A DNA stretch of 64,000 nt from Geobacter sp. (GCA_009684515.1 WKKS01000003.1:186001-250000); one strand, 5' to 3'; positions 17,898-27,932 are shown, counted from the stretch's first letter. Numbers and translations are program-made. The notes: generated by a model from the letters alone, not told the origin.

Positions 17898-18865
17898 AAT
17901 GTTCCTGTCAAAAGTTTTGGCTTTATCATGCATTCCTGAATATTACTTAGAATTGTTCGTGTGGTTTCAACGTCACTCTTAATTGCATTGATCAATCGCT
18001 GAATGTCCGGGAATTTTTTGACATCCCGGAGTTTACGCACAAAATAGACCGCAATTTCTTTGCCATAAATCTGGTCAGAAAAATCAAGCAGAAAAACCTC
18101 AATTGTGCGAGAGCCACCCTCAAAAGTCGGATTCAAGCCAATATTGCAAGCACCCTTGATGAGTTGCCCTTCTACCATCGTCATAACGGCATAGACACCA
18201 TCCGGTGGCAGAAGTTCGTTGGGAGTTGATATGTTGGCCGTTGGAAAACCTAGTGAATGTCCAATTTCACGTCCATGCACCACAGTTCCTGTAATCATAT
18301 AAAATCGACCGAGTATATTGGAAACTGCGTCCATATCACCGGAGACTAACTGGCTTCTAACCAGGCTACTGCTGAAAACGAGTTTACCATCGCCAATTGG
18401 TTCAAGGTCTTCGAGAGTAAAGCCCAATTCCGCGCCGAGTTGCTCCAAAGTTTCGTAGTTTCCTCTCCGGTCACGGCCAAAAGCATAGTCGTGTCCGATT
18501 ACGATATGCTTCATCCCAAGTGAACCACAGAGAACTCTGCCGACAAAATCCTCTGCTGACATTTTTGAAATTTCAAAGGTAAATGGAATGACCACCAAAC
18601 AATCAATACCGGTATCTGCTATCAAGGAAACTTTTTGATTATAGGTTGTAATTAGATTGGGGGCCGTTGCAGGCGATAAAACCTTCAGTGGGTGAGGCTC
18701 AAATGTTACTACAACTGATGGAAGGCAAAGGTCGCTGCTCATTTTTTTCAAGCGATTAAACAATTCCACATGACCTCTGTGGACGCCGTCGAAATTACCG
18801 ACCGTTACGATTGATTTGTTGAAGTTATTGTCGAATATATCCGAACCGCTTATTATGCGCATCAT
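17894..18865 (-). CDS. ribF: Bifunctional riboflavin kinase / FAD synthetase RibF
   Basis: 323 aa cytosolic enzyme converting riboflavin to FMN and FMN to FAD. The N-terminal adenylyltransferase domain has T-V-G-N-F-D-G-V-H-R-G-H and the I-G-H-D-Y-A-F-G-R-D motif. The C-terminal flavokinase domain has G-x-x-x-G-R-x-x-G-x-P-T-A-N, seen as H-S-L-G-F-P-T-A-N-I. Two ATG codons in tandem (18865 and 18862) can serve as the start. It follows recG by 25 nt and its stop overlaps the start of the flippase-like gene by 4 bp. Confidence 0.95.
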   Translation of the reverse strand: MMRIISGSDIFDNNFNKSIVTVGNFDGVHRGHVELFNRLKKMSSDLCLPSVVVTFEPHPLKVLSPATAPNLITTYNQKVSLIADTGIDCLVVIPFTFEISKMSAEDFVGRVLCGSLGMKHIVIGHDYAFGRDRRGNYETLEQLGAELGFTLEDLEPIGDGKLVFSSSLVRSQLVSGDMDAVSNILGRFYMITGTVVHGREIGHSLGFPTANISTPNELLPPDGVYAVMTMVEGQLIKGACNIGLNPTFEGGSRTIEVFLLDFSDQIYGKEIAVYFVRKLRDVKKFPDIQRLINAIKSDVETTRTILSNIQECMIKPKLLTGTL

Positions 18866-18890
18866 GAATCCCGTTTCAATATTTTTCAGG

Positions 18891-21200
18891 CTATCCGATT
18901 GTTGCCAGTTCCAAACGTTTTTCCCATCGCCGCATCAATTCTGCATACAATGGTTTATTGCAAGCCGCGGAGAGTTCGGGATCTTTATCAATCAATGTGA
19001 AAGCTGCTTGTCGTGCCTGTTCCAGTACGGAGCCATCTCTAAGTATATTGGCTACCCGGAAGTCAGGCATACCGGCTTGACGAGTCCCAAGGAAATCACC
19101 AGGACCGCGAATTTCCAAGTCAGCTTCGGCGATTCGGAAACCATCTGTGGTGGATTCCATCACTCTTAAACGTTTTTCGCCATCTTCAGACAGCTTACCC
19201 GAAGTCAGCAGGATACATTGGGACTTGATGCTCCCCCGTCCTACCCTCCCCCGTAATTGATGTAATTGTGATAGCCCGAATCGCTCGGCATGCTCAATCA
19301 CCATAAGAGTTGCGTTAGGTATGTCTATTCCAACTTCAATCACAGTGGTAGAAACAAGAATATCCAGCTCACGATTTTTAAAGGAGCTCATAACTCGCTC
19401 CTTTTCATCAGGGTCCATCCTGCCGTGAAGCAGTCCCACTCTCAAAGATGAAAAAATATCGGAACCCAGGTGTTCCGCCATCTGGCTGGCTGCTCTAAGG
19501 TCTGACTTTTCCGTTTCCTCCACTAGAGGATATATAATGAAACTCTGATGCCCTTGTTTCGCTTCTCCGCGGATCATATCATAGACTCGGCCGCGGCGTG
19601 ACTCAAAATATAGTTTTGTTTCCACCGGTATTCTTCCCGGCGGCAATTCATCTATCACAGACAGCGACAGGTCGCCGAAGAGTGTCATTGCCAATGTGCG
19701 CGGGATCGGTGTGGCTGTCATAACAAGGATGTCCGGGTTAGCACCCTTCTTCTTGAGTATTCCTCTCTGTAGAACACCAAAACGGTGCTGTTCATCGATA
19801 ATTCCCAATCCCAGATTTGAAAATTCAATCTTTTCCTGAATGACAGAATGCGTGCCTACGACAATTTGAGCTTTGCCATCCGCTATTCGTTCAAGAAGAT
19901 CTTTTCTGGCTTTACCCTTCAATGAGGCCGTCACCAGGATGACTTCGATATCCATTTGCGAGCACCACCGGTGGATAGTGTGCCAATGCTGTTCGGCAAG
20001 AATCTCGGTCGGGGCCATGAAGGCCACCTGATATCCGTTTTCCACGGCCACCAGGGCAGCCATAAGTGCTACCAGCGTTTTGCCGCTTCCTACATCGCCC
20101 TGTACCAGTCGGTGCATCGGATGCGGAGACATCATGTCGATCTTGATCTCCGACAGAACTTTTCTTTGGGCGGCAGTAAGCTCAAACGGGAGTAGCCTGA
20201 CCAGTTCCTTGGTATAGCGGTGTGTGACTTGGAAGGCGATTCCCTTCTCCAAAGCTACGCCGCGTTTTTTAAGCGCCAACCCCAACTCCCAGTAGAAAAA
20301 CTCGTCAAAAGCCATTGCGCGGTGGGAAGGAGTTTTACCTCCATTAAAATCAATCAAATTCGCATCGGGAGGCGGCCAATGGACATGATTCAGGGCAATC
20401 TTCAATGTTGGGAACTCTGCTGGAAGTACATCAGCCGGAATTGCGCTCTCAATATTATTTAGAAAGTTGTCCAAAACCTCTTTCATAATACGCCGCATGG
20501 TTTTTTGATGTAGTCCTTCTGTCAACGGATAAACCGGTACAATTTTACCAAAATTGGCCGGATCTGAATCAAGTACAGATTTGAGGTCACAGCCATCTTT
20601 AAGCCATTCGACATCAGGATGATGAACTTCGCGCTGGAACCCAAACTGGCTGATTTCACCGCTGAAAATTCCTATTCTACCCAGCGTCCAGGTTCGTTTC
20701 ATCCAGACGGCATTGGCATGGAACCATTTGAAAGTAATGCTGCCGGAATCATCCCCCACGACAACTTCAAATACTCGCCGACCACCTTTGGTTGTGGCTG
20801 AGTCTGCAGACAGGATCTTGCCCGAAAAAACCGATGTCTGGCCGGCTCGCAGATGTGAAATCGGGATTAACTCTCTGCGGTCTTCATAGCGGAGCGGTAA
20901 CAGATAAAGTAAATCTTCTATTGTTTTAATATCGCGTTTTTCAAGCAGCACAGCCAGTTTCGGGCCAATACCTCTGATAAACTGAACTCCAGTCTGCAAG
21001 TTTTTCTTTTTTATAGCCTCGGAAAATGATCCGGAAATAATTTCGGAGGTGTCTGGTAACTGTGTGGAAGTGATGGTCGAAAGTAGAATCTTATCGCCAG
21101 ATGTTTCAATAGAAACTTTATCTCCCGGAGATAACCCGACTGCGGAAACCAAATCTGGTGGGACGGTCAGAGCCCCATTTTTATCAATAGTTACAATCAT
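18891..21200 (-). CDS. recG: ATP-dependent DNA helicase RecG with an N-terminal AbrB-like segment
   Basis: 769 aa from ATG 21200. The wedge/OB domain (about 60-260) is followed by helicase motifs: Walker A G-D-V-G-S-G-K-T, a D-E-Q-H box, T-A-T-P-I-P-R-T, and G-R-V-G-R-G near the C-terminus. RecG remodels stalled forks and Holliday junctions. The first about 42 residues (I-V-T-I-D-K-N-G-A-L-T-V-P, then G-L-S-P-G-D-K-V) look like a SpoVT/AbrB swapped-hairpin DNA-binding motif, which is not part of standard RecG. An upstream GTG at 21230 extends the frame but lies at the edge of a terminator stem and has no ribosome site, so I reject it. Confidence 0.93.
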   Translation of the reverse strand: MIVTIDKNGALTVPPDLVSAVGLSPGDKVSIETSGDKILLSTITSTQLPDTSEIISGSFSEAIKKKNLQTGVQFIRGIGPKLAVLLEKRDIKTIEDLLYLLPLRYEDRRELIPISHLRAGQTSVFSGKILSADSATTKGGRRVFEVVVGDDSGSITFKWFHANAVWMKRTWTLGRIGIFSGEISQFGFQREVHHPDVEWLKDGCDLKSVLDSDPANFGKIVPVYPLTEGLHQKTMRRIMKEVLDNFLNNIESAIPADVLPAEFPTLKIALNHVHWPPPDANLIDFNGGKTPSHRAMAFDEFFYWELGLALKKRGVALEKGIAFQVTHRYTKELVRLLPFELTAAQRKVLSEIKIDMMSPHPMHRLVQGDVGSGKTLVALMAALVAVENGYQVAFMAPTEILAEQHWHTIHRWCSQMDIEVILVTASLKGKARKDLLERIADGKAQIVVGTHSVIQEKIEFSNLGLGIIDEQHRFGVLQRGILKKKGANPDILVMTATPIPRTLAMTLFGDLSLSVIDELPPGRIPVETKLYFESRRGRVYDMIRGEAKQGHQSFIIYPLVEETEKSDLRAASQMAEHLGSDIFSSLRVGLLHGRMDPDEKERVMSSFKNRELDILVSTTVIEVGIDIPNATLMVIEHAERFGLSQLHQLRGRVGRGSIKSQCILLTSGKLSEDGEKRLRVMESTTDGFRIAEADLEIRGPGDFLGTRQAGMPDFRVANILRDGSVLEQARQAAFTLIDKDPELSAACNKPLYAELMRRWEKRLELATIG

Positions 21201-21219
21201 ATCTGTACCATGGCAAGCA

Positions 21220-21251
21220 AAAGCCCTCACGGGGTAACCAATGAGGGCTTT
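21220..21251 (-). terminator. Rho-independent terminator after the DUF1858 gene
   Basis: A perfect 10-bp inverted repeat (21220-21229 with 21242-21251, AAAGCCCTCA type) encloses a 12-nt loop. On the minus strand it is followed by TTTTGCTT. It closes the run pyrR to DUF1858 and lies only about 20 bp before the recG ATG. The stem also has T-residues in the other direction, so it may act on both strands. Confidence 0.8.
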
Positions 21252-21273
21252 AATTGTTTGGGCTGCTATCTCA

Positions 21274-21474
21274 CTATTGGGCGATGGCGTTCAAATCCTT
21301 GAGAAGCGCATCAACGTCAATGCCGTGGGCATTGGCGCCTTGTTCAAGGCTTTCATTCTGAGCTCCCATGCAACCTACACAACCCAAATGGTATTTCTGA
21401 AGAACCTGAACCGACTCTGGATACGTACGCATGACCTCAAAAAAGGTCATATCCTTATTGATTTTATCCGCCAT
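21274..21474 (-). CDS. DUF1858 domain protein (hybrid-cluster-associated redox disulfide family)
   Basis: 66 aa. The motif K-Y-H-L-G-C-V-G-C-M-G-A contains a CxxC pair at about residues 32-35, and the N-terminal I-N-K-D-M-T-F-F-E-V-M-R-T-Y-P is typical of DUF1858. Members are suggested to bind or reduce via the cysteine pair, but no reaction is established. GGAG lies eight bases before the ATG. A 7-bp hairpin that begins with the greA stop codon separates it from greA, and a strong terminator follows it. Confidence 0.88.
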   Translation of the reverse strand: MADKINKDMTFFEVMRTYPESVQVLQKYHLGCVGCMGAQNESLEQGANAHGIDVDALLKDLNAIAQ

Positions 21475-21491
21475 TGTATTGTCTCCTTTTC

Positions 21492-21513
21492 TAGTAGCGT
21501 CGAAAAGCTACTA
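21492..21513. repeat. Short hairpin at the greA stop codon
   Basis: TAGTAGC (21492-21498) and GCTACTA (21507-21513) form a 7-bp inverted repeat with an 8-nt loop; on the minus strand the first three bases are the greA TAG stop. No T-tract follows, so an mRNA processing or stability role is more likely than termination. This is inference from position. Confidence 0.4.
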
Positions 21514-21987
21514 ATCGTATTTGATATCTATGATTTCGTATTCTTTTTTGCCGGATGGTACTATAACCCTCACGGAATCATCAAGTTTATGGCCGATCAA
21601 GGCCTTGCCAACCGGCGAGGTACAGGATATCTTGCTCACCTTGATATCGGCTTCATCCTCGCCCACGATTTTGTAAGTAACCTCTTCTTCTGTGGCGGTA
21701 TCGTAAAGAGTTACAGTACATCCGAAAACGACTTTATCTGGTTTGAGGCCTGACAAATCAACGACATGAGCACGAGCCATTTTTCCATTGATTTCTTGAA
21801 TACGCCCTTCAATAAATCCTTGACGATTCTTGGCAGCATCATACTCTGCATTTTCTGAAAGGTCACCGTGTGCGCGAGCTTCAGCTATATCCTGAATAAC
21901 CTTGGGGCGTTCCTCTCTGATAAGCCGCTTCAACTCTTCCTGCAGAGCTTCAAAGCTCTCTTTTGTCAACGGGATTGTGTGAGACAT
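21511..21987 (-). CDS. greA: Transcription elongation factor GreA
   Basis: 158 aa, the family's normal length. The N-terminal coiled coil (about 1-75) ends in G-D-L-S-E-N-A-E-Y-D-A-A-K with the acidic tip residues that enter the RNA polymerase secondary channel. The C-terminal FKBP-like domain has the S-P-V-G-K-A-L-I-G segment. GreA stimulates cleavage of backtracked transcripts. AGGAG precedes the ATG; the gene lies 23 nt after carB in the pyrimidine run. Confidence 0.97.
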   Translation of the reverse strand: MSHTIPLTKESFEALQEELKRLIREERPKVIQDIAEARAHGDLSENAEYDAAKNRQGFIEGRIQEINGKMARAHVVDLSGLKPDKVVFGCTVTLYDTATEEEVTYKIVGEDEADIKVSKISCTSPVGKALIGHKLDDSVRVIVPSGKKEYEIIDIKYD

Positions 21988-22010
21988 CTATTAATATACT
22001 CCTGTAAATA

Positions 22011-25000
22011 TTATTTCAGGTAATCCTGAATCGGTTTGACATCCAGGTCATGTTCCTTCAGGGTGCTAATGCCTTCTGCCACGGCTTTTGCACCGGCCAC
22101 TGTTGTATAATACGCCAGGCCATGCATAAGAGATTCGCGTCGAATCGAGAAAGAATCTGCAACCGCCTGGGCTCCCTGCGTAGTATTGACCACCAGTTGA
22201 ACTTCGCCATTCTTGATGGCATCTACAATATGTGGACGTCCTTCCAGAACCTTGTTTACCCGACGTACCGGAATTCCTTTCTCTTCCAGAAAAGTCGCGG
22301 TGCCTCCAGTTGCCAGAATGCCGAAACCGGCTTTATACAACCTTTCGGCTGCGCTTACAACATGTTTCTTATCGGCGTCTCGTACGCTTATGAATGCGTT
22401 CCCGGTAAGCGGCAGTTTCACATTGGCACCCAGTTGGGATTTGGCAAAGGCTTCGGCAAAGGTCTCGCCAATGCCCATGACCTCACCGGTCGATTTCATC
22501 TCGGGTCCCAGAATGGTGTCAACACCAGGAAACTTTACAAATGGGAACACTGCCTCCTTGACTGAAATGTGCTTTGGAATGATGTCTTCAGTAACGCCCA
22601 ATTCTCGCAAACTCTTTCCTGCCATGACTCGAGCTGCAATCTTGGCCAGCGGACGCCCGGTGGCTTTGGATACAAATGGCGCGGTACGTGAGGCGCGAGG
22701 GTTGACTTCGAGGATGTAGATATCACCATCCTTGATTGCAAACTGAACGTTCATCAATCCCTTGACATTAAGTTCCAGTGCCATCAACACGGTTTGGCGG
22801 CGAATCTCGGCAACCATTTCAGCTCCCACTGAGTAAGGTGGCAGGGAACAAGCCGAGTCGCCTGAGTGAATTCCCGCCTCTTCGATATGTTCCATAATGC
22901 CGCCGATAACGACCTCTGCGCCGTCACAAAGAGCATCAACGTCAATTTCTATCGCCTCATCCAGAAATTTGTCGATCAGGATTGGATGCTCGGGTGAAGC
23001 TTGCACAGCGGTATGCATATAACGCCGAAGATTGTCCACGTCATAGACAATCTCCATGGCGCGTCCACCCAAAACGTAAGAAGGGCGAACAACTACTGGA
23101 TAGCTGATCCGGTCGGCAACTTTTTCGGCCTCTTCAAAAGAACGTGCAGTACCATTCTCCGGCTGACGCAGTCCAAGCTTATTAAGCATCTCCTTGAAAC
23201 GCTCACGATCTTCGGCCCGGTCAATGGCATCGGGTGATGTGCCGATGATCGGAACTCCGGCTTTTTCCAGTGCAACAGCCAGCTTGAGCGGAGTTTGGCC
23301 ACCAAACTGAACTATAACTCCGACCGGCTTTTCTACGTTGACTATTTCTAATACATCTTCGAGAGTCAAAGGTTCAAAGTAAAGTCTATCGGAAGTGTCG
23401 TAATCGGTAGAGACTGTTTCCGGGTTGCAGTTGACCATTATGGTTTCATAACCATCCTCTTCCAGTGCAAATACTCCGTGCACACAGCAGTAATCAAATT
23501 CGATGCCTTGTCCGATCCGGTTCGGGCCGCCACCCAGAATCATAATTTTCTTGCGGTCAGTTGGTTCAGCTTCACACTCATCCTCGTAGGTTGAATACAT
23601 GTATGGAGTGTATGCAACAAATTCGGCAGCACAAGTATCAACTCTTTTGTAAACCGGAAGGACTCCGTTCGACCAACGCAGGTTCCGCACCTCGTCCTCA
23701 GTCTTTCCCCACAAAACGGACAGAAACTTGTCGGAGAAGCCATACTGTTTGGCTTCACGCAGAATATTTTTGAGTTTTTGCTTATCGTCGAATCCAATTT
23801 TTTTGAGTTGTTCTTCCATCTCGATGATCTGGCGGATATTATGCAAAAACCACGTATTAATGGCGGTATGCTTGTTAATTTCCTCAACGGTCATGCCGTT
23901 TCGCAGAGCATCACCGATATACCAAAGGCGTTCACAGTTGGGAACTCTCAGCTTTTCGAGCAACAACTGTTGCTCCTTGCCTGTCAAAGCGCGACGGGTC
24001 TCGTTGCCGAGATCAAACAGTTTGGAATCAAAACCGCTAACGCCAATTTCCAGCGAGCGGAGCGCTTTCTGGAAAGACTCCTTGAAGGTTCGTCCAATTG
24101 CCATGACTTCGCCAACGGACTTCATCTGGGTTGTTAATGTTGCGTCTGCAGCAGGAAACTTTTCGAAAGTAAAGCGTGGAATCTTGGTAACGACATAATC
24201 AATACTCGGTTCAAAACAGGCCGGGGTTTCACGGGTAATGTCATTGGTTATCTCATCCAGGGTAAAACCAACCGCCAGTTTGGCAGCGATCTTGGCAATC
24301 GGGAAACCGGTTGCCTTGGAAGCCAGAGCGGACGAACGGGAAACGCGAGGATTCATTTCAATTACAACCAGGCGTCCGTTTATGGGATTGATACCAAACT
24401 GAATGTTGGATCCACCGGTGTCCACGCCGATTTCTCGGATGATTTTCAGAGATGCATCCCTCAGTATCTGATATTCTTTGTCTGTCAATGTCTGGGCTGG
24501 TGCCACTGTGATTGAATCCCCGGTATGGACGCCCATCGGGTCGAAGTTCTCAATAGAGCAGATAATAACCACATTGTCGGCAGTGTCGCGCATAACCTCC
24601 AGTTCATATTCCTTCCATCCGATCACCGATTCCTCTATTAGAATCTCGTCTGTTGGAGATGCGTCAATGCCGCCAAGTGCCATCTTTTCGTACTCTTCCA
24701 TATTGTAGGCGATACCTCCGCCCGTGCCGCCCAGTGTAAACGAAGGTCGAATAATGGCAGGAAAACCGATAGATTTGATAACATCCATAGCCTCAGTGTA
24801 GTTATGGGCTAAACCTGAATTGGGAATCGCCAAGCCAATCTTTTCCATAGCCTGCTTGAAAAGAGTGCGATCCTCGGCTTTTTTGATGGCTGGCAATTTA
24901 GCTCCAATCAGCTCGACGCCATACTTTTCCAGGATACCCATTTCTGCGACCGAAACTGCCGTGTTAAGAGCTGTTTGACCACCCAGTGTTGGTAAAACGG

Positions 25001-25253
25001 CGTCAGGACGTTCTTTCTCAATAATCTTGGCAAGAATCTCAGGTGTAACCGGTTCTATATAGGTGCGATCCGCAAAATCAGGGTCAGTCATGATTGTGGC
25101 TGGATTGCTATTCAGCAGTACAACCTCAAAGCCTTCTTCTTTCAGGGCTTTGCAGGCTTGTGTGCCTGAATAATCAAACTCGCATGCCTGACCTATAACT
25201 ATGGGACCGGCTCCTATGATGAGAATCTTCTTTATATCTGTTCTTTTAGGCAT
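22011..25253 (-). CDS. carB: Carbamoyl-phosphate synthase large subunit CarB
   Basis: 1080 aa, full length. Two homologous ATP-grasp halves are seen, each opening with a nucleotide-site loop ([10 protein letters not shown] and [16 protein letters not shown]), and a C-terminal MGS-like allosteric domain near residues 940-1070. With CarA it makes carbamoyl phosphate from glutamine, bicarbonate and two ATP for pyrimidine and arginine synthesis. It follows the ferritin-like gene by 99 nt and has GGAG upstream of its ATG. No internal disruption is seen. Confidence 0.98.
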   Translation of the reverse strand: MPKRTDIKKILIIGAGPIVIGQACEFDYSGTQACKALKEEGFEVVLLNSNPATIMTDPDFADRTYIEPVTPEILAKIIEKERPDAVLPTLGGQTALNTAVSVAEMGILEKYGVELIGAKLPAIKKAEDRTLFKQAMEKIGLAIPNSGLAHNYTEAMDVIKSIGFPAIIRPSFTLGGTGGGIAYNMEEYEKMALGGIDASPTDEILIEESVIGWKEYELEVMRDTADNVVIICSIENFDPMGVHTGDSITVAPAQTLTDKEYQILRDASLKIIREIGVDTGGSNIQFGINPINGRLVVIEMNPRVSRSSALASKATGFPIAKIAAKLAVGFTLDEITNDITRETPACFEPSIDYVVTKIPRFTFEKFPAADATLTTQMKSVGEVMAIGRTFKESFQKALRSLEIGVSGFDSKLFDLGNETRRALTGKEQQLLLEKLRVPNCERLWYIGDALRNGMTVEEINKHTAINTWFLHNIRQIIEMEEQLKKIGFDDKQKLKNILREAKQYGFSDKFLSVLWGKTEDEVRNLRWSNGVLPVYKRVDTCAAEFVAYTPYMYSTYEDECEAEPTDRKKIMILGGGPNRIGQGIEFDYCCVHGVFALEEDGYETIMVNCNPETVSTDYDTSDRLYFEPLTLEDVLEIVNVEKPVGVIVQFGGQTPLKLAVALEKAGVPIIGTSPDAIDRAEDRERFKEMLNKLGLRQPENGTARSFEEAEKVADRISYPVVVRPSYVLGGRAMEIVYDVDNLRRYMHTAVQASPEHPILIDKFLDEAIEIDVDALCDGAEVVIGGIMEHIEEAGIHSGDSACSLPPYSVGAEMVAEIRRQTVLMALELNVKGLMNVQFAIKDGDIYILEVNPRASRTAPFVSKATGRPLAKIAARVMAGKSLRELGVTEDIIPKHISVKEAVFPFVKFPGVDTILGPEMKSTGEVMGIGETFAEAFAKSQLGANVKLPLTGNAFISVRDADKKHVVSAAERLYKAGFGILATGGTATFLEEKGIPVRRVNKVLEGRPHIVDAIKNGEVQLVVNTTQGAQAVADSFSIRRESLMHGLAYYTTVAGAKAVAEGISTLKEHDLDVKPIQDYLK

Positions 25254-25352
25254 TTAAGCTGTACTCCTTCATGTGTTTATAAAGATAATTGCAATGATGA
25301 TCCGTCCACATTTACAAAGCATTAGTGGCAATACGAATTATCACGAGTAATG

Positions 25353-25853
25353 TTAAGAGGTGAATGACCAATCCTGGCGGCCCGTAAGGGTGTCGTAAGC
25401 ACTTTGTAGTGAGGCAATGTGTTCTTGATCACTTGCCATCATGGCATTAAACATTTTCTTGTAAGATTCATCTTCAAATACGACCACGCACGAAAGATGG
25501 AATTCCGCCAGAAACCTTTCCAACTTAATTGATGAGCTGAGGGCATCAGCCAGTTTTGGGGGGGTAACTTTGACCTTTGCTATCACTGCCCGAATTTGAT
25601 TATTGATTGATTCAATTTTGTCTGGTCCAACCGTGACCATACAAGGCATGCCCTTTCTTAGTTTCAATGCCAAAGTAAATTGGGCGGCATGATTCTCTTC
25701 CTCTTTGGCCGTTTTTGACCATAGGCAATATGCGTCACGGTTACTGGAGTAAAGTTCCGCAAAGTACTCGTACAGCTCCTTGCAAAGCAGTTCAGTTTCC
25801 CTGCATTTTTCGAGCAGAATCTGCTCAGACATTGTCATTATTATTTCAGGCAT
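25353..25853 (-). CDS. Ferritin-like (rubrerythrin-type) diiron protein
   Basis: About 166 aa and all-helical. Helix 1 has E-L-Y-E-Y-F-A-E-L-Y, helix 2 has K-E-E-E-N-H-A-A-Q-F, a later helix has K-L-E-R-F-L-A-E-F, and the last has S-D-Q-E-H-I-A-S-L. This E, ExxH, E, ExH spacing matches the diiron site of rubrerythrin-like ferritins. The start is uncertain: I choose ATG 25853 after GGGG; a TTG at 25874 overlapping the radical SAM stop and ATGs about five to seven codons further in are alternatives. It lies between a radical SAM gene and carB. Peroxide handling or iron binding is possible; no substrate is shown. Confidence 0.7.
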   Translation of the reverse strand: MPEIIMTMSEQILLEKCRETELLCKELYEYFAELYSSNRDAYCLWSKTAKEEENHAAQFTLALKLRKGMPCMVTVGPDKIESINNQIRAVIAKVKVTPPKLADALSSSIKLERFLAEFHLSCVVVFEDESYKKMFNAMMASDQEHIASLQSAYDTLTGRQDWSFTS

Positions 25854-25870
25854 AAAAATACCCCACAAAC

Positions 25871-26785
25871 TCAAATATCTTCATGATCCTGTGTCCAGCC
25901 ATTTTCCAGGCCAATCTCTTCCATTACTTCAATAACATGATTGTACTCATCAATACTTATCTTGCGATTTATTCCGGGGATGCCTGGGGCCTTATGAGCC
26001 GGGAAATATTGGCTCATAAGCGCAATGTGAGTCATTTTACCAATATTTTCAGAAATCCACGAAAGGGTTTCTGTTGACCCAGCCATTCCCTTCGGCAATA
26101 CAAGGTGGCGAACAATCAGACCTTTAGTGGCAATTCCATCGTCGTCCAGTTGCAGATGGCCTACCTGACGAAACATCTCAGTCACAGCAGTGCGATTAAT
26201 AAGAGAGTAACCCGGGGCTGACGAAATGCTGACCGCTTGGGCATCTTCACTGTATTTCATGTCGGGCAGGTAAATATCAACTATACCTTCAAGCAACTGA
26301 AGGACATCTGCGTCTTCGTATCCGCTGGAATTCCAGACCAGAGGCAGGGAAAAACCCTGCGGAATTGCCAGCCAGAGCGCAGCCAGAATCTGGGGCAGAT
26401 AATGTGTCGGTGTGACAAAGTTTATGTTATGAGCTCGCCGTTTTTGGAGCTTCAGCATTCGATTTGCAAGTTCGAGGGTGGTAATCTCGTCACCATTCCC
26501 CAACTGACTGATTGGAAAATTCTGGCAAAAAATACATTTTAAAGAACAGCCTGTAAGAAATACGGTGCCGGAACCCCTTGTACCGGAAATAGGGGGCTCT
26601 TCGCCCTGATGGACATTGGCCGATGCGATCCTGGGATAAAGCCCGGCGCCACAGATCCCACGTTCACCCTTGATGCGATTAATCCCGCAATTATGAGGAC
26701 AGATGTCGCAAGCTGACAAACGCTTGTAGGCATTACTGATACGTTGCAGCAGTTCACCCGATTGATACAGAGCATGGTAATTCAT
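25871..26785 (-). CDS. Radical SAM protein, PflA-like (COG1313 type)
   Basis: 304 aa. An N-terminal cysteine cluster C-D-I-C-P-H-N-C-G with a further C-G-A-G motif precedes the radical SAM site C-S-L-K-C-I-F-C-Q-N-F (CxxxCxxC), which binds a 4Fe-4S cluster and SAM. Further P-T-H-Y and a C-terminal M-S-Q-Y-F-P-A-H motif agree with the PflA-homolog family often annotated as pyruvate formate-lyase activating enzyme related. It starts 2 nt after the carA stop. The target is unknown; the neighbouring ferritin-like gene and carbamoyl-phosphate synthase genes do not identify it. Confidence 0.85.
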   Translation of the reverse strand: MNYHALYQSGELLQRISNAYKRLSACDICPHNCGINRIKGERGICGAGLYPRIASANVHQGEEPPISGTRGSGTVFLTGCSLKCIFCQNFPISQLGNGDEITTLELANRMLKLQKRRAHNINFVTPTHYLPQILAALWLAIPQGFSLPLVWNSSGYEDADVLQLLEGIVDIYLPDMKYSEDAQAVSISSAPGYSLINRTAVTEMFRQVGHLQLDDDGIATKGLIVRHLVLPKGMAGSTETLSWISENIGKMTHIALMSQYFPAHKAPGIPGINRKISIDEYNHVIEVMEEIGLENGWTQDHEDI

Positions 26786-26787
26786 AG

Positions 26788-27912
26788 CTATGCTTTATGT
26801 TTCTCCATCATATCTGTGAACCGTTCAAACAAATACTGTGAATCATGTGGGCCAGGAGAAGCCTCCGGATGATGCTGGACCGAGAAGATCGGCAGATCGC
26901 AATGGCGGATTCCTTCCACTGTTTGGTCGTTCAGGTTCTCGTGTCCCAGGCAAGCCGACTCACCTAAAGAATCCAGATCCACTGCGAAACCGTGATTCTG
27001 TGATGTGATTTCTACTTTGCGGGTAGACATATCCATGACCGGCAGATTTGAACCATGATTTCCGAAAGGAAGTTTCATGGTCTTTCCGCCCAAAGCCAAT
27101 CCTAACAGTTGGTGTCCAAGACAAATTCCAAATATTGGCTTTTTACCGATTAATTTTCTGATTTCAGCTTGTACAGAGACCAATGGCTCTGGATCCCCGG
27201 GACCGTTTGAGAGAAAAATACCGTCTGGGTTCATGGCCAGTACATTGTCTGCCGGATAATCTGCCGGCACAACTGTTACATCACAGCCGGAATCCACCAA
27301 ACAGCGAAGAATGTTATATTTTATGCCGAAATCGTAAGCGACTACCTTGTATTTGAGAGTAGTTGCGTCGATCTGTGGATAGCCGCTTTCAAGATCCCAG
27401 ACACCTTCCGTCCAATGATAGGGCTTTTCACAGCTTACTCCTGAGGCTAGATCCAGTCCAGCCATGCTGGGAATGGCACGAGCCTTAGCCACCAAGTTTT
27501 CGTGATTCATATCAACCGTTGAAATAATGCCGTTCTGGGCGCCTTTGTCCCGAAGGTGGCGCGTTAAAGCACGGGTATCCAAACCGTGAATTCCAACAAT
27601 ACCATTTTCTTTAAGATAAGAATCCAAGCTCATCGTGGCGCGCCAATTGGAGTAGCAATCCTGATACTCCTTGACAATAAAGCCGGACAGGAATAGCCCG
27701 CGGCTCTCGATGTCCTCAGGGTTTATGCCGGTGTTACCGATCTGGGTGTAGGTCATTGTTACCATCTGGCCCTTGTAGGAAGGGTCCGTCAGTACTTCCT
27801 GGTAACCAGTCATGGCAGTATTGAAAACCACCTCGCCGGTAGACTCGCCACTGGCGCCAAAAGATTTGCCTTCAAATATGCGCCCGTCAGCGAGCGCAAG
27901 AATAGCTTTCAT
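26788..27912 (-). CDS. carA: Carbamoyl-phosphate synthase small subunit CarA
   Basis: 374 aa. The N-terminal CPSase_sm domain has F-N-T-A-M-T-G-Y-Q-E-V-L-T-D-P-S-Y, and the C-terminal class I glutaminase has the nucleophile Cys in G-I-C-L-G-H-Q-L-L with H-H-P-E near the end. It supplies ammonia to CarB. AGGAG lies eight bases before the ATG. Two genes separate it from carB, although the subunits work together. Confidence 0.97.
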   Translation of the reverse strand: MKAILALADGRIFEGKSFGASGESTGEVVFNTAMTGYQEVLTDPSYKGQMVTMTYTQIGNTGINPEDIESRGLFLSGFIVKEYQDCYSNWRATMSLDSYLKENGIVGIHGLDTRALTRHLRDKGAQNGIISTVDMNHENLVAKARAIPSMAGLDLASGVSCEKPYHWTEGVWDLESGYPQIDATTLKYKVVAYDFGIKYNILRCLVDSGCDVTVVPADYPADNVLAMNPDGIFLSNGPGDPEPLVSVQAEIRKLIGKKPIFGICLGHQLLGLALGGKTMKLPFGNHGSNLPVMDMSTRKVEITSQNHGFAVDLDSLGESACLGHENLNDQTVEGIRHCDLPIFSVQHHPEASPGPHDSQYLFERFTDMMEKHKA

Positions 27913-27932
27913 GCAGTAATGCTCCTTTTATT

